Below are positions 7,088 to 16,014 of a DNA stretch of 64,000 nt, one piece after another. The stretch lies in assembly GCA_937895845.1 (NCBI GenBank), contig CALBLK010000076.1:40500-104499 (forward strand). Reading direction: 5' to 3'. This DNA is from an uncultured Prevotella sp. (GTDB taxonomy: Bacteria; Bacteroidota; Bacteroidia; Bacteroidales; Bacteroidaceae). Position 1 is the first letter of the stretch. Every line of letters begins with the position of its first letter. A program made the position numbers and the translations under genes. The notes under the pieces are model-generated. The model made no database searches, was not told where the DNA came from, and was given only the letters and a program-made list of their open reading frames with translations.

Positions 7088-8656
7088 TCACCGCTTTTTC
7101 CCTTTCATGCTGATGAACGGGATGATCATCTCCTCCATCGAAATGCCGCCGTGCTGAAACGTGTCCTTGTAGTATGACACATAGTAGTTGTAGTTGTTGG
7201 GATAGGCGAAGAAGGCGTTGCCCGTGGCAAACACATAGCTTGTGCTCAGGTTGGGCGAGGGCAGCTGTGCCTTGCCCGGGTCCTTGATGACAAACAGATC
7301 CTTGCTGTCGTAGGCCAGGTTCTTGCCCAGCTTGTAGCGCAGGTTGGTGTTGGTGTTGCGGTCGCCGATGATTTTCACCGGCTTGCTGGCGCGTATGGAG
7401 CCGTGGTCGGTCGTGATCATCACCCGGCATCCGGTCTGTGCCAGCTGCCTGAGCAGCTCCGAGATGACCGAATGGCGGAACCAGCTGAGCGTGAGCGAGC
7501 GGTAGGCCGACTCGTTGCTGGCCAGTTCGCGCACCATTTTTGACTCCGTGCGGGCGTGGCTCAGCATGTCAATGAAGTTGAACACCACCACGTTGAGGTC
7601 GTTCTTCTCCATCTGCCTGAGCTGCTGCAGCAGCCGTTCCGCCCTGTTGGAGTCGTTGATTTTGTGATACGAGTAGGTGTCGTGGCGGCGGTAGCGTTCC
7701 AGCTGGGTGCCGACGAGCGGCCCCTCGTTGAGGTTTTTCCCCTCCTCCTCGTCCTCGTCCACCCACAGGCCGGGATACATCTTCGCGATCTTGCTGGGCA
7801 TCAGTCCGCTGAAGATGGCGTTGCGGGCGTACTGCGTGGCGGTGGGCAGGATGCTGAAATACAGGTCTTCGTCGATGTCGAAGCTGTCGCCCAGGTCCCT
7901 GGCTATCATGCGCCACTGGTCGTAGCGGAAGTTGTCAAGCACCAGCAGGAACACGCGCTCGCCAGCGTCGAGCGCGGGGAACACCTTTCGCTTGAACACC
8001 TCGGGGCTCATCATCGGTCTGTCATCCGTCTCGTTTCCGGGCTGCATGGCGCCCGCCCACTGCATATAGTTGTTGCGCACAAACTTGGCGAAGCCGTTGT
8101 TGGCGTCCTCCTTCTGCGCCTGCAGCATCTCCGTCATGTTGCTGTCCGTCCCGCTCAGCTCCAGCTCCCAGTGCACCAGGCGGCGGTACACCTCCGTCCA
8201 GTCGCGCCAGTTGCGGCAGGCGGCTATCTGCATGGCAATCTGCCGGAAGCTCTGCTGGTAGCCCGTCTGAGTCACCTCGGTCACAATCTCCCTGCGGTGT
8301 ATGTTCTTCTTCAGTGTGAGCAGAATCTGGTTCGGGTTCACCGGCTTGATGAGGTAGTCGGCTATCTTCGAGCCGATGGCCTGGTCCATGATGTTCTCCT
8401 CCTCGCTCTTGGTCACCATCACCACCGGCACGGCCGGGGCGATCTCCTTGATGCGCTGGAGCGTCTCCAGCCCGCTCAGTCCGGGCATCATCTCGTCGAG
8501 CAGCACCAGGTCGAAGTTGTGCTGCCTCACCTGCTCGATGGCATCGGTGCCGTTGCTCACGGTCACCACCCCGTAGCCTTTCTTCTCCAGAAACATCAGG
8601 TGGGCCTTGAGCAGTTCTATCTCGTCGTCAGCCCACAGTAACAGTCCGTTGGTCAT
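7088..8656 (-). CDS. porX: T9SS response regulator / PglZ-type phosphatase PorX
   Basis: PorX links signalling to type IX secretion in Bacteroidota. The 522-residue protein has an N-terminal receiver domain (residues 1-120) with phospho-acceptor D54 in LVLLDEMMPG and K104. A helical linker follows, then a C-terminal PglZ/alkaline-phosphatase domain. That domain shows the metal and nucleophile motifs LLVLDNFRYDQW (from residue 237), ILPTATQYAR (T272) and MITTDHGSIR. It overlaps the end of porW by four bases (ATGA), so the two are coupled. No PorY-type kinase or T9SS sigma factor is seen nearby. Confidence 0.93.
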   Translation of the reverse strand: MTNGLLLWADDEIELLKAHLMFLEKKGYGVVTVSNGTDAIEQVRQHNFDLVLLDEMMPGLSGLETLQRIKEIAPAVPVVMVTKSEEENIMDQAIGSKIADYLIKPVNPNQILLTLKKNIHRREIVTEVTQTGYQQSFRQIAMQIAACRNWRDWTEVYRRLVHWELELSGTDSNMTEMLQAQKEDANNGFAKFVRNNYMQWAGAMQPGNETDDRPMMSPEVFKRKVFPALDAGERVFLLVLDNFRYDQWRMIARDLGDSFDIDEDLYFSILPTATQYARNAIFSGLMPSKIAKMYPGLWVDEDEEEGKNLNEGPLVGTQLERYRRHDTYSYHKINDSNRAERLLQQLRQMEKNDLNVVVFNFIDMLSHARTESKMVRELASNESAYRSLTLSWFRHSVISELLRQLAQTGCRVMITTDHGSIRASKPVKIIGDRNTNTNLRYKLGKNLAYDSKDLFVIKDPGKAQLPSPNLSTSYVFATGNAFFAYPNNYNYYVSYYKDTFQHGGISMEEMIIPFISMKGKKR

Positions 8657-11600
8657 CTGTAAAAGTCGTCGTCAAAGTCAATATCCGTGTTCTGCGTGCC
8701 GGCGCCGTTGCCCTCTTCGGGCCGGTCGCCGCCGTCGCTGTCTTCGCTTCCCGTGCTGCCGTCTCCGCTGTCACCAGCCTCCTCGCCTGTCACGATGTCC
8801 GCCGGCTTCGGGTTGTTGAGCAGCTTCTCGCTGCTGATGTGCAGCGGTGCGAGCGACTTCTCGAAGAATCTCTCGTAGTCCGCATAGCTGTATTTCGTGC
8901 CCAGCAGCTTCAGGTTGTCCTCGCTGATGATGATGCGGCGGCATCCGGCCAGCCATCCGGCCATGCCCTTGTGGGCATAGAGCTGGCGCGCATACTGCAG
9001 GGCCTCGTCATAGTTCAGAAATCCGCTCACCATCATGCGTCCGATGCCGTTGTCCTCGCCGGTGGCGATGTCGAAGTTGCGCACCATGAAGTTGGTGAAG
9101 TTGTAGCGGGCCATCTCGTAGAGCAGCTGGTTCACGTTGACCGAGTCGGGCCTGTAAGCCAGTATGAAGACAAATCCCGTGTTGCGCTCCCGGCTCAGCG
9201 TGTCGGTGGCGGCGGAGTCGGAGGCTTCAGTGCCGGCCGCGCGCCTTGACCACACGTCGCCGATGTCGAACCGTCCGCCGTGGAGCGTGCGGCCCTGCTG
9301 CACGCCCTTGACAATCATGCCCGCCATGGTGGCCACCTCGCTCTCCGGGTATTTCTCCACCACTTCCTTCATGTTGGCCACGCAACCCCTGGCGTCGCCC
9401 TCGCCGAGCAGTCCCAGTCCGTCGATGAACACGAACTTGGCCCGGTTGGCCCCCAGGGGGAAGCGGTCGGCCGACACCCTTGCGTTGCCTTTGACCTCCT
9501 GCATCCTGCCCGCCTTGAACGCCTCGTAGGTGGCCGCATAGAGCGAGTCCTCTATGTGCTCGCCAAACCTTGCGTTCTCCTCAAAGTAGGGGTCGCTCAG
9601 CAGTGCGGTCCACTTGCTCTCCGGGTACAGTCCCTTCAGCTTGGACAGGCATTCGGCGGCCTTTCCGGTGAGTCCCTCCCTCGAGTAGAGCAGGTACAGG
9701 TGATACCACGCCTCGTCGTTCTTCGCGTAGTCGGCATATTGCGTGGTGAGCCTGGTGAGTGCCTTCTCGCCCAGCGGCAGGTTGCCCAGCTTGTCCTTGA
9801 AGATGACGCCCGAGTAGAACAGTCCGTCCTTGATGGCGTTGTCGCTCTCGGCCTTCTGCTCCTCGGTAAACGGGATTTGCGCCAGGTAGTACTCGCGCCT
9901 GTGCGGGTCGCTTGCCGCCGAGTCGGGCGCAGCCCCCTCGGCTTTCACACTGTCGTTGCCGGCAGTCCGGGCGTTGGCGTCGCCGTTTCCGGCCACCGCT
10001 GCAGAGTCGGCGGCCTCGCCCTCCTGGCCTGTGTGGTGTGTGGACACCACGGTGCGGTTCGCGCGCTGCCAGTCGTCAACGTTCTCGCGCTTGCCCCATT
10101 GCTGCTGGAATGTCGCCTTGCCCTGGTTCACTGCCATCTGGTTGTAGAAGTACCACGTGGTCTCCCGGGCGTTCTGCCGGGTGGCCTGCCGGTTGGTGTT
10201 CTGGATGTTTCGGTTGCCCATGGCCCCCTGTTGCTGCTGCACCTTCTCCGCCTCCGCCTCCTGTGCGGCGCGTCTCTCCTCTTTCTCCTTTTCTTTCAGC
10301 GCCTCTATCACGCGGTCGATGGCCTTGTTGCGCTCCTCCTCCGGCATGGCCGCCAGTGCCTGCAGCGAGTCTTGCAGGTGCACCGCGTCGGTGTAGGGCA
10401 CCAGCTCGTCGAGCACCTTCGACCGCTCAGACAGCTGCGCATAGTCGGGCCGCTCCTTGTCCAGCAGCCCGATGGCCTCGCCGTAGCACCGCCGGGCGTC
10501 GCTGTAACGCTCGCGCTCCCAGTAGATGTCGCCCAGGCGGAGCAGCAGCACCCCCTTCTCTATGCCCGAGCGCGTGGCCTTCTTGCAGCCCTGCTCGTAG
10601 GCGGCGATGGCGCGCGCCGTGTCTTTCTGTGCCATGTAGATGTTGCCGATGGCATAGTACACCTGGTCAAGGTATTCCTTGTTGTTGTCCGATGCGGCCA
10701 TGCGCTTCAGCCGTCTCACCATCTGTTTCGACCGCCCCTGCGCCATCACCTCCGTCTGTGCGATGCGCGCGTTGAACTCCAGCTGGTAGGGCGGGCTCAG
10801 CCTCACCACCCGCCTGAACGCGCGGTAGGCCTCGTCGCGGTGCCCGAGCCGGGCCTGGAGCTGCCCCATCAGGTACCATTCGCGCGCCTTCTGTTTCCTG
10901 CGGCGCTCGTGCCTGATGACTTTCCGCAGGTAGGGGATGGCCTCCGCGTAGTGTCCTGAGTGCACATGGTAGTCGGCCATGGCGTAGTCCCAGTCGGCCC
11001 GGGCGCGGTAGTGCATGGTGTCGCGCCTCATTTTCGTGATGACATCCTCCGCGTCGTAGAGCCATCCCAGCTCCACATAGCTCTTGGCGAGCCATGCCCT
11101 GGCAATGCCGTTGATGGCCGGCTGCGTGGCGTAGAGGCGCGCCATGTAGGAGAAGGTGGCCGCCGCCTCGTCGAACCGCCCCGTCTGAAACTGCGACTTG
11201 CCCATCAGCAGCCACGCCTTCCACAGGAAGGGGTTGTACTCGCGCCGCCCCAGCCACTCGATGTCCTTGGCCGTCTTGCGCCGGCTCTTGTCCCACACGG
11301 GCCGGCGCTTGATGCTGTGCAGCTTGATGGCCTTCTCCGACTTTTCGATGGCGCGGTCAAAGTTGGCGCGGCCTATGCTCACGCTGTTCTTGTTGCCCAC
11401 CGTGTAGAGGGGGATGATGTCGGTGAAGTTGTCCTGGTTGGCGTTCTCCTTCTCAATGGAGCCGTCGATGAACGCCTGGCTCCCGTTGTAGTAGGTGTTG
11501 TAGCGCGCGTTGAAGGCGTGCCACCACCGCGTGCGGCCGGTGTTGTTCTTGGTCGAACAGCCTGTGGCCGCCGCCAGCACCACGGCCGCTGCACACACCG

Positions 11601-11673
11601 CCACTGCCAGCCTCCTGCCGGGGGCCGGCCACTGCCAGTGCGGGCGGCAAGGCCGCTTTTTCATCGTTTCCAT
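8653..11673 (-). CDS. porW: T9SS outer-membrane lipoprotein PorW / SprE (TPR protein)
   Basis: The 1006-residue protein has a signal peptide ending in the lipobox LAAATGC (Cys at about residue 39) followed by CSTKNNTGRTRWWHAFNARY, the start typical of the SprE/PorW family. Residues about 100-450 are tetratricopeptide repeats. A charged Gln/Ala-rich coiled segment (about 450-600), a second TPR-like block and an acidic Gly/Ser/Asp-rich tail follow. PorW is required for T9SS and connects the PorK/N ring to the translocon. The ATG overlaps the stop of the upstream permease in TAATG. A start three codons later (MKKRPCRP) is also possible. Confidence 0.9.
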   Translation of the reverse strand: METMKKRPCRPHWQWPAPGRRLAVAVCAAAVVLAAATGCSTKNNTGRTRWWHAFNARYNTYYNGSQAFIDGSIEKENANQDNFTDIIPLYTVGNKNSVSIGRANFDRAIEKSEKAIKLHSIKRRPVWDKSRRKTAKDIEWLGRREYNPFLWKAWLLMGKSQFQTGRFDEAAATFSYMARLYATQPAINGIARAWLAKSYVELGWLYDAEDVITKMRRDTMHYRARADWDYAMADYHVHSGHYAEAIPYLRKVIRHERRRKQKAREWYLMGQLQARLGHRDEAYRAFRRVVRLSPPYQLEFNARIAQTEVMAQGRSKQMVRRLKRMAASDNNKEYLDQVYYAIGNIYMAQKDTARAIAAYEQGCKKATRSGIEKGVLLLRLGDIYWERERYSDARRCYGEAIGLLDKERPDYAQLSERSKVLDELVPYTDAVHLQDSLQALAAMPEEERNKAIDRVIEALKEKEKEERRAAQEAEAEKVQQQQGAMGNRNIQNTNRQATRQNARETTWYFYNQMAVNQGKATFQQQWGKRENVDDWQRANRTVVSTHHTGQEGEAADSAAVAGNGDANARTAGNDSVKAEGAAPDSAASDPHRREYYLAQIPFTEEQKAESDNAIKDGLFYSGVIFKDKLGNLPLGEKALTRLTTQYADYAKNDEAWYHLYLLYSREGLTGKAAECLSKLKGLYPESKWTALLSDPYFEENARFGEHIEDSLYAATYEAFKAGRMQEVKGNARVSADRFPLGANRAKFVFIDGLGLLGEGDARGCVANMKEVVEKYPESEVATMAGMIVKGVQQGRTLHGGRFDIGDVWSRRAAGTEASDSAATDTLSRERNTGFVFILAYRPDSVNVNQLLYEMARYNFTNFMVRNFDIATGEDNGIGRMMVSGFLNYDEALQYARQLYAHKGMAGWLAGCRRIIISEDNLKLLGTKYSYADYERFFEKSLAPLHISSEKLLNNPKPADIVTGEEAGDSGDGSTGSEDSDGGDRPEEGNGAGTQNTDIDFDDDFYR

Positions 11674-12485
11674 TACTTCTTAAACTCCTTGCAAAGCCCT
11701 TTTATTGTCTTGAGCGCCACATAAATCACGATGGACACAAGGATGATGGCCGCTCCCGAGGGCACGTTGAGCCAGTAGGACACGGCCAGGCCCGCCACGC
11801 AGCCGGCGCAGCCCAGAGCGACGCTCAGCGTCACCATGGGCCTGAAGCGGTGGGTGAACAGCGAGGCCGTGGTCTGCGGTACGGTGAGCAGGCTGAGGGC
11901 CAGCACAATGCCCACGATGCGGAGCGTGGCCACGATGGTGAGCGCGATGACCACCATCATCAGATATTCAATGGCCGTGACCGGCAGCCCCTGCGACCGG
12001 GCGAACACGGGGTCGAAAGCCACGCTGACGATGACCGGCCCCAGCAGGGCGAAGAGCGCCGTCACCACCGCGGCCATCACGCCGAGCAGCCACAGGTCGC
12101 CCGGGCCGATGGTGAGGATGCTGCCGAAGAGATAGGTGCCGAGGTCGGACATGAAGCCGGGGGTCAGAAAGCAGCAGATGATGCCCACGCTCATGCCGAA
12201 GGTCCAGAACAGGGCGATGGCCGAGTCCTCGCGCACCCTGCCGCGCTGTGACATCCACTGCACGCCGCAGGCACTGGCCACGGCAAAGAGCATGGCCGAC
12301 ACCAGGGGGCTGGCTCCGAAGAACACGCCCAGGCCGATGCCGCCGAGCGAGGCGTGGGTCAGTCCGCCGCTGATAAACACCAGGCGGCGGCTCACAATGT
12401 AAGTGCCCACAAAGCCGCAGAGCACGCTGGCCAGCACGCTGCCCAGCAGCGCGTTTTGAAAAAAGCTGTAACTCAGTATGTCCAT
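11673..12485 (-). CDS. metal (zinc/manganese-type) ABC transporter permease
   Basis: The 270-residue protein has the hydrophobic layout of the ABC-3 permease family (ZnuB/MntB/TroC). It has about eight membrane spans, with conserved GGLTHASLGGIGLG early and VGIVLALSLLTVPQTTASLF late. Such permeases import Zn2+, Mn2+ or Fe2+ with an ATPase and a binding protein. Neither partner gene is in the window, so the metal cannot be named. It lies 9 bases after a Cys-rich membrane protein gene and is overlapped by porW. Confidence 0.88.
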   Translation of the reverse strand: MDILSYSFFQNALLGSVLASVLCGFVGTYIVSRRLVFISGGLTHASLGGIGLGVFFGASPLVSAMLFAVASACGVQWMSQRGRVREDSAIALFWTFGMSVGIICCFLTPGFMSDLGTYLFGSILTIGPGDLWLLGVMAAVVTALFALLGPVIVSVAFDPVFARSQGLPVTAIEYLMMVVIALTIVATLRIVGIVLALSLLTVPQTTASLFTHRFRPMVTLSVALGCAGCVAGLAVSYWLNVPSGAAIILVSIVIYVALKTIKGLCKEFKK

Positions 12486-12494
12486 CTCCGCTCC

Positions 12495-12905
12495 CTATCC
12501 GTTTGTCTCGGGGCGCTTGGCCGCGCCCTCCTCCCTGAGCATCATCACCTCGTCCTTCACCTGGTCGGGCAGCTCGACGCCGCGCAGGGTCAGACTGCGG
12601 CACCATGCCGCCACCTCGCCGGGCCGCATGGTGTAGAGCACCTCGCGGAACTGCTCGGCCTCCTCGTCGGTGTAGCTGTCGGAGGGGCGGCCCTTGAAGG
12701 CGTCCAGCTCCTCGTCGTCAAAATACTTGGCGCCGTTCACGGCCGCTTCCATCATGCACTCCTGCTCGCACTTGCCGCTGTCGCCGTCGCAGGTGGCGCA
12801 GCCCTTGGACTGCCTGACAGGCTTCTCCGCCTCGTGCCCGGCCAGCTTTGCGCCGGCGGCGGTCATCACGCCGAGCAGGGCGATGGCCAACACTAACCAC
12901 AGCAT
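12495..12905 (-). CDS. small membrane-anchored Cys-rich protein
   Basis: The 136-residue protein starts with one hydrophobic helix (residues 1-20). It then has a CX2CX6CX3C cluster at residues 36-50 (CATCDGDSGKCEQEC), a spacing suited to a metal or Fe-S ligand set. The rest is acidic and soluble (EEAEQFREVLYTMRPGEVAAW). I know no named function. It lies one base after aroA and directly before a metal-ABC permease, which suggests a role in metal handling. It may be a Bacteroidales-specific protein; the cluster alone does not establish metal binding. Confidence 0.75.
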   Translation of the reverse strand: MLWLVLAIALLGVMTAAGAKLAGHEAEKPVRQSKGCATCDGDSGKCEQECMMEAAVNGAKYFDDEELDAFKGRPSDSYTDEEAEQFREVLYTMRPGEVAAWCRSLTLRGVELPDQVKDEVMMLREEGAAKRPETNG

Positions 12906-12906
12906 T

Positions 12907-14157
12907 TCACACCTCCCTCACTTTGAACACCTCGTCCCAGAAGTGCGGATACGACTTGGTGACCACCATCGGCCGGTTGATGACCAGTCCGGGGTGGAGC
13001 GCCGCCGCCGGGGCGAAGGCCATGGCCATGCGGTGGTCCTCGTAGGTGTCGATGACCGGCGGCGCTGCTGCGCTGCACCGCTCGCCGTGCCACAGCAGCT
13101 CGCTGCCGCCGGCGTCGCTTGCCACACAGCCCAGCTTGCGCAGCTCGCGCTTGAGCGCCTCGATGCGGTCGGTCTCCTTTATCCTCAGCGACTGCAGGCC
13201 GGTGAAGTGAAAATGCACGCCCAGCAGGGCGCAGGTGACTGCCACCGTCTGGGCCAGGTCGGGGCAGGCCACGAAGTCAAGGCTTAGCTGTGCCACGGGC
13301 GCGCCCTGCTTGAACAGGCGCACGGTGGGGGTGCCGGCGGGGCCGACGGCAGTGAACTGCGCGCCCACGCCGAGCTTTCTGAAAATGTCGGCCACCGCCG
13401 CGTCGCCCTGACCGCTCTGCTCGGCCAGCCCGGTCAGGGTGACCTCGGCCAGCGGGTCGGCGCTCACGGCCACCATCTCAAACCAGTAGGAGGCCGCGCT
13501 CCAGTCGCTCTCCACGCGGTAGGGGCGCGCCTCGTAGGGCTTGCCCTCCACGCGGAGCGTGTCGGCCGAGGCCCATCCGGCCTCCGCACCGAACGCCCTC
13601 ATCATGCCCAGGGTCAGGTCGATGTAGGGGCGCGACACGATGTCGCCCGTGAGGTGCAGCGTCAGTCCGCCGCCGAAGGTGGGGGCCACCATCAGCAGGG
13701 CCGAGATGTACTGCGAACTCACGCTGCCCGGTATGTCCACCGTGCCGCCGCTGAGCCGCCTGCCCCTGATGTGCAGGGGCGGAAAGCCCTCCTCGCCGGC
13801 GTAGTCAGCCTCGGCCCCGAGGGCGCGCAGCGCATCCACCAGCACCCCTATGGGGCGGTGGCGCATGCGCTCGGTGCCCGTGATGGTGTGCTCGCCCGGG
13901 GTCACTGCGAGCAGTGCCGTGAGAAAGCGCATGGCTGTTCCGGCCGCTCCGATGTCGATGGTGGAGGGCATGCCGTCCAGGGCCTTGACCATGACTGCTG
14001 TGTCATCGCAGTCCGACAGGTTGTCCACGGTCTTTCCGCCGGCCAGGGCGCTGATCACGAGCGCGCGGTTGCTGATGCTCTTCGAGGCTGGCAGGCTCAC
14101 TGTTGCCTTCAGCCGCCGCGGAACAGAGATGCTGTATGCTTGGGTCTTTTCAGTCAT
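12907..14157 (-). CDS. aroA: 3-phosphoshikimate 1-carboxyvinyltransferase (EPSP synthase) AroA
   Basis: AroA joins phosphoenolpyruvate and shikimate-3-phosphate in aromatic amino-acid synthesis. The 416-residue protein has LPASKSISNRALVISALAGG near the N-terminus, GAAGTAMRFLTALL, and KETDRIEALKRELRKLG near residue 330. The start chosen is the ATG at 14157 (MTEKTQAYSI); the frame upstream overlaps the promoter. It is the first gene of a minus-strand operon that continues through the Cys-rich protein, metal permease, porW, porX and tsaE with almost no gaps. Confidence 0.95.
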   Translation of the reverse strand: MTEKTQAYSISVPRRLKATVSLPASKSISNRALVISALAGGKTVDNLSDCDDTAVMVKALDGMPSTIDIGAAGTAMRFLTALLAVTPGEHTITGTERMRHRPIGVLVDALRALGAEADYAGEEGFPPLHIRGRRLSGGTVDIPGSVSSQYISALLMVAPTFGGGLTLHLTGDIVSRPYIDLTLGMMRAFGAEAGWASADTLRVEGKPYEARPYRVESDWSAASYWFEMVAVSADPLAEVTLTGLAEQSGQGDAAVADIFRKLGVGAQFTAVGPAGTPTVRLFKQGAPVAQLSLDFVACPDLAQTVAVTCALLGVHFHFTGLQSLRIKETDRIEALKRELRKLGCVASDAGGSELLWHGERCSAAAPPVIDTYEDHRMAMAFAPAAALHPGLVINRPMVVTKSYPHFWDEVFKVREV

Positions 14158-14159
14158 AT

Positions 14160-14195
14160 CAATATTTAATATTGTGAGAAACCACTGCAAAGTTA
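14160..14195 (-). promoter_or_regulatory. promoter of the aroA-porW-porX operon with palindrome
   Basis: On the minus strand TAACTTTG (14188-14195) fits the -7 element; a clear -33 TTG is not seen. The palindrome CAATATT-T-AATATTG at 14160-14174 sits between it and the aroA start, where it could act in the leader or as an operator. Confidence 0.45.
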
Positions 14196-14890
14196 ATGGT
14201 TTTGGGTGAGAGAACAGCTGCTATCCGCCAAAAAGCATCAGCAAATGATGGCTGCTGTTGCTGTTTCCGGCGTGAATGACTGTGGTGGCCAGGCGATATT
14301 TTCCGTGTATGTGTTTAGTTATATTAACAGTATGCCAGACCTGTATTAACAGTTTGAAACTTGCTCGTTTAGAGATGAAAAACCGCTTGAAAAGCCGTAT
14401 GTCTTGTTTTTGCGTAGGGTTTTTGGCGTGCAAAATAGCTGATTAGCGGCTTCTTTAGCCTCAGATGCACGGTTTGAGCGTGCCATTTCGTGCGTTTTGC
14501 AGTGAGAAACCAGCCGTTTTAGCCACCAATCCGGCCGTTATTGTGGGGCGAAATGGCCATTTTTAACAGTGTTAATTCCTTTAAATGTGGTGCAATGATG
14601 TGTAATTGGCATATAATCAGCGTGTTACCTGTTTCGTTGAATTTTTCCGATTTTTCAGTCAGATACTTGTGCTCATCTGTAAAATCGCAGAATTTCAATG
14701 GTTATCGGCTGTCGTTTTAACAATTTAATGCCGCTTTTCCGTTTATGAATGTTAAATCTGTCGATGCCTGTAACTGAATTCCTTTCATCATCGGCGGTTG
14801 TCCTTTGGATGCCAGCGAGTGGCCTCTGCCATCGGTTCGCTTGGCATCTCGCGCTAATTTTCGTCATAAATCAAAAAATAGTGTGGAAAA
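14196..14890. other. long intergenic region with no convincing gene
   Basis: About 700 bases without a credible gene. Only short frames lacking family features are open (for example 14221-14433 minus). TTAACAGT occurs three times: at 14324-14331, 14346-14353 (22 bases after the first) and 14573-14580, the last as part of TTAACAGTGTTAA. No tRNA, IS end or CRISPR repeat is visible. Confidence 0.5.
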
Positions 14891-14922
14891 TTTGGAACGT
14901 TCAGAAGAAATGCGTAATTTTG
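14891..14922 (+). promoter_or_regulatory. promoter of tRNA-Pro
   Basis: TTTG at 14891-14894 and TAATTTTG at 14915-14922 are 20 bases apart and lie 28 bases before the tRNA. Confidence 0.7.
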
Positions 14923-14949
14923 CATCCGCAAAGCTGAAAGCGGCGCAAT

Positions 14950-15023
14950 CGGGATGTAGCGCAGTTGGTTAGCGCACGCGTCTGGGGGGCGTGAGGTCGC
15001 TGGTTCGAGTCCAGTCATCCCGA
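14950..15023 (+). tRNA. tRNA-Pro (anticodon GGG)
   Basis: The acceptor stem CGGGATG (14950-14956) pairs with CATCCCG (15016-15022), with discriminator A at 15023. The D arm is GCGC...GCGC, the anticodon loop CTGGGGG gives GGG at 14984-14986, and the T arm is CTGG-TTCGAGT-CCAG. CCA is not encoded. It is a single gene with its own promoter and terminator. Confidence 0.97.
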
Positions 15024-15027
15024 CAGA

Positions 15028-15054
15028 AAAGGTTGGTCATTCCAACCTTTTTTT
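15028..15054 (+). terminator. intrinsic terminator after tRNA-Pro
   Basis: AAAGGTTGG (15028-15036) pairs with CCAACCTTT (15042-15050), followed by a run of T. Confidence 0.88.
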
Positions 15055-15102
15055 GTGTCTGCCATTAACGAGTACAAACGACTGCAAATAAAGCACAACG
15101 CA

Positions 15103-15134
15103 TTTGCGAGGGTGGATTATTATTGCTATCTTTG
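15103..15134 (+). promoter_or_regulatory. promoter of the ExbB/ExbD cluster
   Basis: TTTG at 15103-15106 and TATCTTTG at 15127-15134 are 20 bases apart, 34 bases upstream of the ExbB ATG. Confidence 0.7.
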
Positions 15135-15168
15135 CCCCCCGACTAAAGATAGAAAAGGCGTATTCGTT

Positions 15169-16014
15169 ATGAAACAAAAAATCATGTTGCTGCTCCTTGC
15201 CGGTTGGCTCGCCGCCACGCTGGCAGTGTGGGGGCAGGCCGCTTCGCCGGCACCCAAGGCTGCTGCTCCCGCCGACACTTCGGCAGCAGCAACGGCTGGG
15301 CCCGACTCGCTGCCCCTCGCTGACGAGGCCGACACCGACCTGCTGGCCGGCCTTGAGGACGAAGAGCCCGCCGGGAGCTTCCACCAAGTGCTGAAGGAAA
15401 AGTTTATCGAGGGCAACGCAGGGTTCATGTCGCTCGTGGCCATGGCGCTCATCGTTGGCCTGGGGTTCTGCATCGAGCGCATCGTCTACCTGTCGCTCTC
15501 CGAAATCAATGCCAAGAAACTGCTGGGCGAGGTAGATGCCAGGCTGGCGGCCGACGACGTGGAGGGGGCCAAGGCGCTCTGCCGTGACACCCGGGGTCCG
15601 GTGGCCTCCATCTGCTACCAGGGGCTGCTACGCATCCACGAGCGGCTTGACAGCATTGAGCGCAGCATCGCCTCGTATGGCTCTGTCCAGGCGGCCAACC
15701 TCAACAGGGGGTGCTCGTGGATTACGCTCTGCATCACCATCGCACCGTCGCTCGGCTTCCTGGGCACCGTCATCGGCATGGTGATGGCCTTTGACGACAT
15801 CCGCATGGCCGGCGACATCAACGCCTCGATTGTGGCCGCAGGCATGAAAGTGGCCCTTATCACCACCATCTTCGGCATCATTGTGGCCCTGATACTGCAA
15901 CTCTTCTACAACTTTATCCTCTCGAAGATTGACCACCTCACCTCGCAGATGGAGGAGTCGGCCATCACTTTGCTTGACTCGCTGACCAACTATAAGGAGC
16001 GTCACAATGGCTGA
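15169..16014 (+). CDS. exbB: MotA/TolQ/ExbB proton-channel family protein
   Basis: The 281-residue protein belongs to the inner-membrane proton channels that energise TonB- or Tol-type machines. The ATG at 15169 (MKQKIMLLLLAGWLAATLAV) follows a good promoter and gives a signal peptide and an Ala/Pro-rich segment. Then come one membrane span near residues 85-110 and the conserved core with two spans (SLGFLGTVIGMVMAFDDI and ALITTIFGIIVALILQLFYN). The long N-terminal extension with a signal peptide is common in Bacteroidota ExbB. Three overlapping downstream genes include two ExbD partners, so this is a complete motor cluster lacking only TonB. Confidence 0.92.
   Translation: MKQKIMLLLLAGWLAATLAVWGQAASPAPKAAAPADTSAAATAGPDSLPLADEADTDLLAGLEDEEPAGSFHQVLKEKFIEGNAGFMSLVAMALIVGLGFCIERIVYLSLSEINAKKLLGEVDARLAADDVEGAKALCRDTRGPVASICYQGLLRIHERLDSIERSIASYGSVQAANLNRGCSWITLCITIAPSLGFLGTVIGMVMAFDDIRMAGDINASIVAAGMKVALITTIFGIIVALILQLFYNFILSKIDHLTSQMEESAITLLDSLTNYKERHNG

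Noticed and set aside
7556..8641. Long plus-strand open frame opposite porX
   Set aside because: Same reason: a composition effect of the real minus-strand gene.
7088..8656. PglZ domain suggesting a BREX or Pgl phage-defence gene
   Set aside because: The N-terminal receiver domain and coupling to porW identify PorX; no BREX partner genes are present.
9280..10959. Long plus-strand open frame opposite porW
   Set aside because: It is antisense to a well-supported gene, in GC-rich DNA where open antisense frames are common, and its Val/Leu/His-rich product has no domain.
14221..14433. 70-residue minus-strand frame in the intergenic gap
   Set aside because: No signal, domain or promoter support, and no neighbour linkage.
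14950..15023. tRNA-Pro as an integration site
   Set aside because: No integrase, repeat of the tRNA end, or composition change lies beside it; the integrase is 11 kb away at mnmE.
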